This document shows positions 1 through 5,875 of a stretch of DNA of 7,083 nucleotides, piece by piece (position 1 is the first letter of the stretch; every line of letters begins with the position of its first letter). This stretch comes from an uncultured Clostridia bacterium. Its GTDB lineage: Bacteria; Bacillota; Clostridia; Christensenellales; Pumilibacteraceae. A program made the position numbers and the translations under genes. Location of the stretch: NCBI GenBank assembly GCA_947627075.1, contig CANQUR010000083.1, positions 1-7,083 of the forward strand. The letters are read 5' to 3'. The notes below the pieces were generated by a model that saw only the letters and a list, made by a program, of their open reading frames with translations, was not told where the DNA came from and made no database searches.

Positions 1-255
1 GCAGTAAAGAGGTTTGTCAATATCCCTGTAATAGCTTCCGCCTATTCGAAGATATATCCCGTCGCACCAGCCGAGATAAGATATGCCGACATAGCTTATG
101 TAAAAAATGTATATTTGATAGTACCCATACTGTTCTACGCTTATCATCTTCGGGACAATAAGGGTGACAAGTACAGATATAAGCGTCGAAAGAATGTTTG
201 AGGTGAATGTATATGAAAAGTTTTTCGTAAATTCAAGGAGTTTCTTTTTCGGCAT
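1..255 (-). CDS. wzx: Wzx-like polysaccharide flippase, N-terminal part (cut by window edge)
   Basis: The minus frame from ATG at 255 stays open for 85 codons to the left edge. The protein begins MPKKKLLEFTKNFSYTF, continues with a hydrophobic helix at about residues 13-35, then the segment SVEQYGYYQIYIFYISYVG and a second membrane segment at about 46-64. A basic start, one helix, then a 'YGYYQ' turn into the next helix is typical of MATE/PST-type O-unit flippases, which move undecaprenyl-diphosphate-linked repeat units across the cytoplasmic membrane. Full members have roughly 400-500 residues and 12-14 helices, so most of the gene lies outside. The start is supported by GGGGA five bases before the ATG (about 261-265). 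The first 23 bases overlap the end of the upstream gene, so translation is probably coupled. Family assignment is from pattern recognition of the N-terminus only. Confidence 0.82.
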   Translation of the reverse strand, partial: MPKKKLLEFTKNFSYTFTSNILSTLISVLVTLIVPKMISVEQYGYYQIYIFYISYVGISYLGWCDGIYLRIGGSYYRDIDKPLYC

Positions 256-1270
256 TCTGTTCCCCTTCTTTTTCTTCTTCAAGTTCAATAATCCTGTCAA
301 TCAAATGCGTGGGAGAAAACCTGCCGTCATAATGATAATCAATCGGAATACGCTCTTTGACCCAATCCCAGTCAATGTCTTCCGGTTTTTCAAATACATG
401 CATATATTCCGGATTATAGAACGGAAGATTGACAACATCTTTATTGTTTGTAAGAAGCTTTTTGTTGTATAAGACTGATTCATAGTAGCGTAATGTAGCG
501 CCGCTTTGATCCGTTGGTAAAATTTCCAAAATACAATTGCTTTCTTTTACACCTTTTACAACTTCAGGATATTCTATATGATGATTATATATTATATCGT
601 TATTATATATTTTTTCCTTATTCGGAACATTAACTAATCTGTAATGAGCGCGAACCTTTTCACTTTTTAAATGATTGTAAATATCATGAAATAATTTTGC
701 CCCGCCCTTTGTTTTTACATTCGCCGCCAAATATATATCATAATCGGTTATATATTGTTTTGTCTCATTAAATAATGTTGAATACGGAACATTTGTATAA
801 ATAAAATCATATTTCTCTACATCCGTCGGATCAAATGAGAAAATATAATCAAAACCCATTTTTTTTTCAAAACATTGCGCTGTTTTAGAAGCCACTTCAT
901 TTTCCCATGGATCAAGCAAAATCAAAATATATTTAACATCATACTTTTCTCTTATCTTTGATAAAAACTTATAATCCGTAAAATACAACGATGTTCCCAT
1001 GAAAACAACAGAATATTTCGTTTCATGACTCCAATTTACATCACGCAACGCGCACTTCCAAATATTTTTAAAAGGCATGTTTATTATGGAATTTACTGTG
1101 CGGCTAAACCATACTCGCCTTATGAAACTGATAACAGGGTTATGAATCCTTTTCAAAAATCCCTTTATAACAGTTACTCTCTCGTCCGAATATAAATCAG
1201 CGAATAAATACTGTGAAAAACCTGTTCCACTCATAACAAACAAAACATCTCTTGACTTATTTTCGTTCAT
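233..1270 (-). CDS. Putative capsule-cluster glycosyltransferase, paralogue A
   Basis: 345 residues from the ATG at 1270. I recognise the general family only as an uncharacterised group common in Firmicute capsule clusters. The N-terminus (RDVLFVMSG, residues 7-15) looks like a Rossmann first strand, followed by KYILILLDPWE (113-123) and FSFDPTDVEKYDF (144-156). The C-terminal half has LEI (248-250), G257-A-T-L-R261-Y-Y-E264 and YNKKLLTNNKDV. This resembles the donor-binding half of GT-B enzymes such as the CgeB/Glyco_trans_1_2 type, so a sugar transfer role in the cytoplasm is inferred. There is no signal peptide or membrane helix. An upstream in-frame ATG at 1321 would add 17 residues and overlap the previous gene by 26 bases. 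I prefer 1270 because it aligns with the start of paralogue B, although its Shine-Dalgarno match (GAGAAGAG, about 11 bases away) is weak. The Glu-rich C-terminal tail overlaps the wzx start. Confidence 0.8.
   Translation of the reverse strand: MNENKSRDVLFVMSGTGFSQYLFADLYSDERVTVIKGFLKRIHNPVISFIRRVWFSRTVNSIINMPFKNIWKCALRDVNWSHETKYSVVFMGTSLYFTDYKFLSKIREKYDVKYILILLDPWENEVASKTAQCFEKKMGFDYIFSFDPTDVEKYDFIYTNVPYSTLFNETKQYITDYDIYLAANVKTKGGAKLFHDIYNHLKSEKVRAHYRLVNVPNKEKIYNNDIIYNHHIEYPEVVKGVKESNCILEILPTDQSGATLRYYESVLYNKKLLTNNKDVVNLPFYNPEYMHVFEKPEDIDWDWVKERIPIDYHYDGRFSPTHLIDRIIELEEEKEGEQNAEKETP
266..493 (-). repeat. Conserved coding block shared by the two paralogues, copy 1
   Basis: These 76 codons (residues 260-335 of paralogue A) align without gaps to 1308-1535 in paralogue B. 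By hand count about 59 of 76 residues are identical, including NLPFYNPEYMH, DIDWDWVKE and DYHYDGRFSPT. Many codons differ only at silent positions, for example in the DWDWVKE stretch, so this is a diverged duplication rather than a recent exact repeat. Confidence 0.85.
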
Positions 1271-1295
1271 GTTAATATTAACTCTTCTCAATATC

Positions 1296-2321
1296 TTATA
1301 TATCGGTTTCCTTTTCTTCATCCAACTCGTAAATTTTATCTATAAGACGTGTTGGCGAAAAGCGCCCGTCATAATGATAATCTACAGGAACTTGCTCTTT
1401 GACCCAGTCCCAATCAATATCTTTGGGACTATCGTAATAATGCATATATTCTGGATTATAAAACGGGAGATTAACAACATCTTTGTTATCGGTAAGAAGT
1501 TTTTTGTTATAAAGAACCGCCTCAAAATAATGCATTGAAGGGCTTGTTTGCGCTCTACCCAAAATTTCAAAAAGGCAATTAGCTTTTTTTATTTCTTTAA
1601 CGGTTTCCTTATAACTTATACCCTTATTATATATAATTTCATTCGGATAAAGTTGTTCTTCTTTTTTGACTCCCGTAATCCTGAAGAATGACTTTACGTC
1701 ATTCTGCCTTGCACATTCATAAACATCGAGAAATTGTTTCAATCTTCCTTTTGAATTATTGATAAGATACAAGTCATTTTCTATGACATCTGAAGCATTG
1801 CCATCTATCATTGAGCAACAGTAATGACATAATACATAACCATATTTTTCGGCATCTCCGGGCTGAGTAGTTAAAATATGCTCAAAACCTATCTTACTCT
1901 CAAATTCATTTATTGACTCAGCCCTTTTATGTAATTTACAATCATATGAATCATACGAACTGAGAAGATACACCGAATATTTGACGTTGTACTTTTTCTT
2001 TAGGCTATACCAAAAAGACATCGGTCGTTTTGAATAAGAAGGCCCTATAAATACAATATGATATTCAACATTTTGAGCCCATTCCATATCATCCAAGGCA
2101 CTGTGCCATTTGGTTTTAAAAGGCAAATTAATTATATTGTTTACTCGTTCACTGCAATGAATCATACGTATAGCACGCAGTATTGGATTATTAACGCGTG
2201 GTAAAATTTCAATAAATTCTGCTCTTTCATCATAAAACAAATCAGAATATACATCAATCAACGGACTTCCTGCCACTGAACCCACAAAAATGATTTTTCT
2301 TTGATTCTTTTTATTTGACAT
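1296..2321 (-). CDS. Putative capsule-cluster glycosyltransferase, paralogue B
   Basis: 341 residues from ATG at 2321, chosen because GGGG lies eight bases upstream (2330-2333). The open frame extends to 2423 but those 34 codons have no visible start signal and do not match the sister gene. It is homologous to the next gene along its whole length: RKIIFVGSV (8-16), YSDLFYDERAEF (25-36), NIINLPFK (62-69), VKYSVYLL (113-120), GDAEKYGY (155-162), and a nearly matching C-terminal block (263-338). It probably belongs to the same GT-B-like family and acts in the cytoplasm on the growing repeat unit. Two positions are odd: where paralogue A has G257...R261, this protein has S260...H264, and the DPWE segment is replaced by SSYDS. 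It could be a transferase with changed specificity or a weakly active copy. The gap to the next gene start at 1270 is 25 bases. Confidence 0.8.
   Translation of the reverse strand: MSNKKNQRKIIFVGSVAGSPLIDVYSDLFYDERAEFIEILPRVNNPILRAIRMIHCSERVNNIINLPFKTKWHSALDDMEWAQNVEYHIVFIGPSYSKRPMSFWYSLKKKYNVKYSVYLLSSYDSYDCKLHKRAESINEFESKIGFEHILTTQPGDAEKYGYVLCHYCCSMIDGNASDVIENDLYLINNSKGRLKQFLDVYECARQNDVKSFFRITGVKKEEQLYPNEIIYNKGISYKETVKEIKKANCLFEILGRAQTSPSMHYFEAVLYNKKLLTDNKDVVNLPFYNPEYMHYYDSPKDIDWDWVKEQVPVDYHYDGRFSPTRLIDKIYELDEEKETDI
1308..1535 (-). repeat. Conserved coding block shared by the two paralogues, copy 2
   Basis: Residues 263-338 of paralogue B, the partner of 266-493. It includes YNKKLLTDNKDVV and the DYHYDGRFSPT segment. 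The N-terminal two thirds of the two proteins are clearly related but much more divergent than this block. Confidence 0.85.
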
Positions 2322-2352
2322 TTGCTTTTCCCCGAAAATATATAAAAATCTG

Positions 2353-2367
2353 ATGTTGCGGCAACAT
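2353..2367. repeat. Small inverted repeat in the wzy / paralogue B gap
   Basis: ATGTTGC and GCAACAT form perfect 7-base arms around a single G. It lies in the 114-base gap 2322-2435. On the minus strand it would fold at best as a 5 bp stem with a 5-base loop followed by CAGATTTTT, too weak to call a terminator. A weak promoter-like pair on the minus strand (TTTTCA at 2389-2394, TATTAT at 2366-2371, 17-base spacer) overlaps it, so an operator role is conceivable. In AT-rich DNA this is marginal. Confidence 0.25.
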
Positions 2368-2435
2368 AATAAGCATATTTGTCCTTTTTGAAAATTTCGA
2401 CTTATTTTATTTGTACTGAGCACATATATTATGTT

Positions 2436-3644
2436 TTATTTCCTTATGTACTGATTATTTTGCTTTTGAACCGAAACTGTATTTTTATTGATGCTGCAAA
2501 CAAATGGCAGTTGACATAAAATCATGTTACCAAGAAAAGATTCTCCGCCAATTTGAAGCGCAAGAACCACAATCAAAAGCATTTTTTGCCATTTCTGCCC
2601 TTTTAAAAATACTGAAAGCATATTGGATAAAAAAACCACAATCCCGACTAAACCATAGTAAAGAAATAGTCTTGCATATCCTGCCAAATATTCTCCATCA
2701 GGTATCGTCACTCCGCCGTTACCGAATCCAAAAAGCAATAAAGAAGTTTTTCCATCAAAGTATCGTGTTAAATTTTCATATCCATAAAATCGATCCTGCG
2801 TTGATTTTGTCTCGGTTAAGCGATAAAGAAACTGTTGAAAAAAACTTGATTTAATAACAAAAAACAGGATAACCGGTATACAAATAACCGCCAACAATGT
2901 ACGGAGTGGAACTTTTCGAGAAAAATTGAAAACAAAATACATGACCCAAATTCCGATTATCATAATAATTGCCAAGGAAGACAATGACAAAAGTGCTCCC
3001 AAAGAAAGAAAAAGCTGAACAGGCAGTTCCTTTTTGCCGTTTTTAAATAACGATATTGCAAAATACCCACATATATAAGTCCCATAGTGTGCCGGCTCAC
3101 CAAAAAATGATCTGGGTCGGAATGAGAGCGTATATTGGGAGATATTGTTTCCAAATTCAGGCAAATCTGCTCTCGTAACAGGCAAAAAGCTAATATTCAA
3201 AACACCTTTTATGTAGTATCCGAAAATGGCAAGCACAATTATTTGTATAATAAGAAAAACTGTGGAAATAATGCAAACATATTTATATATTTTTATTCCG
3301 TATTCAACGTCAAAATAATTCCTTATACCAAATAGAATAGCTATAAAGAAAAGTAAATATCGAAACGTACTGCCGATAAAATCGTATAAGTCGCTTACAT
3401 TCCGAAATATCAATGTAGCAATCATATGCAAAATGATATACACAGTCCATGGGATAAATGCTGTTTCCAATGTAACAGAGCCGGTCAGGCACGACTTTAT
3501 GACAATAAAAATAAGTAACAGAATCATTAAAGAATCCGGTAATGATACCAACAAGCCAAATGGATGGTATAAACTCAACAACGGATAAAGAATCAGCAAC
3601 GACGTAAATATCTTTGACATTGTATTTTTCTTTTCTGTTACCAT
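2436..3644 (-). CDS. wzy: Wzy-like polysaccharide polymerase (O-antigen ligase/polymerase-like membrane protein)
   Basis: 402 residues with about ten hydrophobic segments (roughly 11-34, 37-52, 63-80, 95-110, 121-145, 187-200, 210-238, 247-267, 325-347, 354-383). Between the fifth and sixth lies the extracytoplasmic-type loop with RPRSFFGEPAHYGTY (176-190), a motif typical of Wzy/EpsG-like polymerases of Firmicute capsule clusters. It is followed by LSLSSLAIIM (219-228) and the second large loop with QDRFYGYE (283-290) and LLFGFGNG (303-310). Wzy joins repeat units on the outer face of the membrane after Wzx has flipped them, and a wzx lies three genes downstream. The ATG at 3644 has GAGGGA at 3654-3659, nine bases upstream; an internal ATG at 3620 is less supported. 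This is the only accepted gene here preceded by a long gap, so it may be read from its own promoter, though I find no convincing one. A WaaL-type ligase is the alternative. Confidence 0.85.
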   Translation of the reverse strand: MVTEKKNTMSKIFTSLLILYPLLSLYHPFGLLVSLPDSLMILLLIFIVIKSCLTGSVTLETAFIPWTVYIILHMIATLIFRNVSDLYDFIGSTFRYLLFFIAILFGIRNYFDVEYGIKIYKYVCIISTVFLIIQIIVLAIFGYYIKGVLNISFLPVTRADLPEFGNNISQYTLSFRPRSFFGEPAHYGTYICGYFAISLFKNGKKELPVQLFLSLGALLSLSSLAIIMIIGIWVMYFVFNFSRKVPLRTLLAVICIPVILFFVIKSSFFQQFLYRLTETKSTQDRFYGYENLTRYFDGKTSLLLFGFGNGGVTIPDGEYLAGYARLFLYYGLVGIVVFLSNMLSVFLKGQKWQKMLLIVVLALQIGGESFLGNMILCQLPFVCSINKNTVSVQKQNNQYIRK

Positions 3645-3982
3645 ATACGGATATCCCTCATTTTTAAAATAATAATTCAGACTAACTTTTTTCAGAATAA
3701 TAAAATCGACAAAGTTGCTGATATTATATTATTTACGAAGCTTCTAAGCCTCTTTTGCGCCTTGGTTTGCGCGTATCTCTTATTGCATGAAATTTCATCT
3801 GCAAAACTATCATTGTCCGACTTATGATTATTAAATCAAATTGCGACGGAATACTGTTTATTGACAATCTAAACTTTTAAACATTGTCTCCGCACAAGCT
3901 ATTCAGTTGCGAGAACGCACAATACATAATTATTTTGCATTTAAACCTGCTCTTTTAAATATACTTTTTCGTTATATGAAAT
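3645..3982. other. 338-base gap without an intact gene
   Basis: This is the only long non-coding stretch in an otherwise tightly packed block. It contains no clear terminator: the best hairpin near the deacetylase end has only a 4 bp stem (TGCG/CGCA, loop TTCT, around 3906-3918) and no T-run. A perfect TATAAT lies on the minus strand near 3725-3731, but no acceptable -35 element sits 16-18 bases upstream. A 12-base palindrome (3787-3798) flanked by TTGC and GCAA, and GACAAT/ATTGTC arms (3863-3868, 3883-3888), are present, but both are of a size expected by chance. The most informative content is the possible broken gene described separately at 3692-3940. Confidence 0.6.
3692..3940 (-). pseudogene. 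Possible decayed remnant of a GT2 glycosyltransferase
   Basis: On the minus strand an ATG at 3940, with AGCAGG a few bases upstream, opens MQNNYVLCVLATE and then stops. The beginning resembles the first strand of GT2 (GT-A fold) enzymes, usually of the form 'xVLxATYNG'. In another frame QFDLIIIS follows (just above 3813), like the second GT2 strand. After a frame change of one or two bases DNDSFADEIS continues, like the GT2 'SDDxSxD' nucleotide-binding motif. That last frame stays open for 47 codons to TGA at 3692-3694 and is the same frame as the ATG. Stops lie between. An alternative is chance similarity in AT-rich spacer DNA. If real, the gene lost most of its catalytic domain and is not functional. 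The placement after the deacetylase and before wzy, where a further transferase would fit, agrees with the idea. Confidence 0.28.
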
Positions 3983-4687
3983 TCACCTGCGGATAAAATA
4001 TAAAAAAGAACAAAATCTGTCTATAATTGATTTTTTCCGTTGCTTTAAAATCATTTCCGAATAGTCGATAAACTCGGATGCATGACTTTCCAAAAAAATT
4101 CCAAGCGATTTAAAGCCATTTTCGTTCATTGTGTTTGGATGATAACAGAATGTAACAAGCTTAAACGACAGACTGCGTGCGCTTCCGGATTGTTGAGGTA
4201 TAAAATAAAACGGTTCTTTATAATACACGTCATTGGCTATCGTATCGCTGATGACACGAATCGGCGTTTCGGTTTCCAATGCTTTCAGTGTATTTTCGTC
4301 AAAGGTGTGCGCCGGTGCAAAAAAGATTTCCGGATTGATTTCATGTTCTATCAAAATTTTGTATCCGTTTTTTATCTTTTCACATTGCCTCTCATAAGAA
4401 ACGCCGGCAAATTCGCTGTAACGGTTAACGGGGTTTATTCCCCCTTCTTTCGTTTCAAAGCAATGGTTATACCCGTGCATCGCAGGCGTCCATCCGTCTG
4501 CGATTTTTTGCCGTACCCAGTCCCAAAACGCCGGATTTTTCTCATATGTAATAAGCTGCGGGTCTTCATTATGCGGAATAATGCCGAATATAGGTTTTAC
4601 ACCATACTTGTCCAAAAGTTTTTCCATTCGTGTCCATTTGTTCGTGTCCATATATTCCGATGCGTCATCCAAACGAAGTAAGTACAT
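3983..4687 (-). CDS. DUF2334-like polysaccharide (sugar) deacetylase
   Basis: 234 residues, carbohydrate esterase 4-like NodB-fold enzyme, expected to remove an N-acetyl group from an amino sugar with a divalent metal. Motifs in order: RLDD (5-8, catalytic Asp and metal Asp), GWTPAMHGYNH (65-75, with H71 and H75 as metal ligands), GGINPVN and SEFAG (82-95), FFAPAHTFD (122-130), and TFCYHPNT (179-186, probable catalytic His183). All key positions are present, so it should be active. There is no signal peptide: the catalytic domain starts at residue 1, pointing to the cytoplasm. The C-terminus is basic and aromatic (KKSIIDRFCSFLYFIRR), which may touch the membrane. AGGAG at 4697-4701 overlaps the stop codon of the preceding gene, nine bases before the ATG, so the two are very likely translationally coupled. 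The exact substrate is unknown. Confidence 0.86.
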   Translation of the reverse strand: MYLLRLDDASEYMDTNKWTRMEKLLDKYGVKPIFGIIPHNEDPQLITYEKNPAFWDWVRQKIADGWTPAMHGYNHCFETKEGGINPVNRYSEFAGVSYERQCEKIKNGYKILIEHEINPEIFFAPAHTFDENTLKALETETPIRVISDTIANDVYYKEPFYFIPQQSGSARSLSFKLVTFCYHPNTMNENGFKSLGIFLESHASEFIDYSEMILKQRKKSIIDRFCSFLYFIRR

Positions 4688-4695
4688 AATACTTT

Positions 4696-4701
4696 TCTCC
4701 T
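4696..4701 (-). promoter_or_regulatory. Ribosome binding site overlapping the ATP-grasp stop codon
   Basis: AGGAGA lies across the TAG stop (4700-4702) of the ATP-grasp gene and fixes the deacetylase start at 4687. It indicates translational coupling of the two genes. Confidence 0.8.
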
Positions 4702-5851
4702 ATTTTTTAAACCACGCCAGTGTCCCTGCGATGTCTTTTATCCAAAAATAGCAATACGCATTTGCTTTAACAGCATCCTTTATCCATTTAAATAACGATA
4801 TTTCTCTATTTAAAACATGATGAAAGTCCGTTTCGTTCATATACAAAATATTTTTACGTTTAGTAAGGCATTCATCCGAAATTTGATTCCCAAGTATGTC
4901 ATTGACCCATATATTCGGCGCATTTATTTCTGAGCGAATAAGTGCCCACATATTTCCACCGTTTCTAAAGTTGATTTCGTTTAAGTATATTTTTTTGCCT
5001 ACAATAAACAGGTCTAAATCAAACAACCCCGAATAATTTATTTGGACAAGGGCGTTCAAAATCGGCGTTAGTAAGTCGCTCATTTCCACAGTTTCGATCA
5101 ATGATGCCGAGCCGCACTTACTGGGGTATTCTCTCAATTTTTTGAATGCGCCAAAAATTATTTTTTTGCTGTTTTCAGTAATACAGCCACATGCACAAAC
5201 CTCAAAGTCCTTTTTTATGTATTGCTGCATTAAGATTTGCGTATATCCTTTTTTCTTCAGAAGATCTAATGCATTTTTTAACTCCGATTGATTTGACACA
5301 ATCGTGATGTCACCTTTTGAGCCGTTCGCGCTGACAACAGGCTTTAATACGCGCGGATATGTAATGTTATCGGGCGCTGTGCTATTCTTTTCGGATAACA
5401 GATCAATTACAACCGAATCTGCCATAAGTATGCCGTATTTATCAGCGAGTTCCTTTTGATGAAACTTATTCATATAGTAAGCTATCCGACCTTCCGTATG
5501 ATCAATAGAAGGTAAGGCATAATACTTGGACAATTTATTATAATTTTTGTCTATACACAGTGCAGCAAAATCCGATGTGGGGATCACAGCAATCTTTCTG
5601 TCATCAAAATTTCTTTCAAAAGCGGAAAGTACGCTAAGCAGTTCTTTTTCATTTTCTCTTACGACGACAAGTTTTCCATTGAAATACCTTGATTTACTGC
5701 ATTTTATATTCTCGGTTGCTGTTCTTTGATGAATAATTAGATTTACAGTATGATCCCCGCCAAGTGCGCGGATAACGCCAAGCGTATTGTGATGATCCGC
5801 GCCGACGACTAATATTTCCGTATTCTTCTTGCCTGTATTTTTCAATCCCAC
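4700..5851 (-). CDS. ATP-grasp family ligase-like protein
   Basis: About 383 residues. Domains: N-terminal preATP-grasp Rossmann part (TEILVVGADHHNTLGVIRAL, 11-30), central region with VIPTSDF (89-95), then the ATP-grasp core. Visible ATP-site features are RVLKPV (167-172, K170), the glycine loop SANGSKGD (174-181), the hinge MQQYIKKDFEV (208-218) and the Mg-binding segment FDLDLF...NEINFRNGG (277-282 and 291-299, with E292 and N294). ATP-grasp enzymes activate a carboxylate as acyl phosphate and join it to an amine or thiol; the architecture resembles D-aspartate ligase and carbamoyl-phosphate-synthase-like members. In this cluster it could attach an amino acid to a sugar; the substrate is inferred, not seen. 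The start is non-ATG: GTG at 5851 or TTG at 5845. No signal peptide; the C-terminus is aromatic and basic (AYCYFWIKDIAGTLAWFKK). The gap after the GT4 gene is 24 bases. Confidence 0.85.
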   Translation of the reverse strand: MGLKNTGKKNTEILVVGADHHNTLGVIRALGGDHTVNLIIHQRTATENIKCSKSRYFNGKLVVVRENEKELLSVLSAFERNFDDRKIAVIPTSDFAALCIDKNYNKLSKYYALPSIDHTEGRIAYYMNKFHQKELADKYGILMADSVVIDLLSEKNSTAPDNITYPRVLKPVVSANGSKGDITIVSNQSELKNALDLLKKKGYTQILMQQYIKKDFEVCACGCITENSKKIIFGAFKKLREYPSKCGSASLIETVEMSDLLTPILNALVQINYSGLFDLDLFIVGKKIYLNEINFRNGGNMWALIRSEINAPNIWVNDILGNQISDECLTKRKNILYMNETDFHHVLNREISLFKWIKDAVKANAYCYFWIKDIAGTLAWFKK

Positions 5852-5854
5852 AAT

Positions 5855-5860
5855 CTCCTT
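5855..5860 (-). promoter_or_regulatory. Ribosome binding site that questions the ATP-grasp start
   Basis: A perfect AAGGAG is only three bases before the GTG at 5851 but nine bases before the in-frame TTG at 5845. The spacing favours TTG; both starts give practically the same protein (two residues apart). A TAA lies in frame just upstream, so no longer ATG start exists. Confidence 0.7.
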
Positions 5861-5875
5861 ATGTTAAGCACTGTT

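Noticed and set aside
1271..1282. Perfect 12-base palindrome GTTAATATTAAC just before the paralogue A start
   Set aside because: One or two 12-base palindromes are expected by chance in 7 kb, more in AT-rich DNA; nothing else supports an operator.
2322..2423. 34-codon N-terminal extension of paralogue B from ATG 2423
   Set aside because: No ribosome binding site there, no similarity to the sister protein, and a good GGGG site serves the ATG at 2321.
2504..2854. 116-codon plus-strand open frame opposite wzy
   Set aside because: Antisense shadow of a clear membrane protein gene; the translation shows no family features.
3787..3798. Perfect 12-base palindrome ATGAAATTTCAT flanked by TTGC and GCAA in the gap
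   Set aside because: The flanking arms are out of register by two bases, and the palindrome alone is within chance expectation.
3733..3813. 26-codon basic peptide frame (MIVLQMKFHAIRDTRK...) in the gap, considered as a small gene
   Set aside because: No ribosome binding site before its ATG, and its frame overlaps the possible GT2 remnant, which explains the sequence better.
4082..4681. 199-codon open frame on the plus strand opposite the deacetylase
   Set aside because: It lies antisense to a gene with a complete set of catalytic motifs, has no recognisable domain, and runs against the direction of every other gene here.
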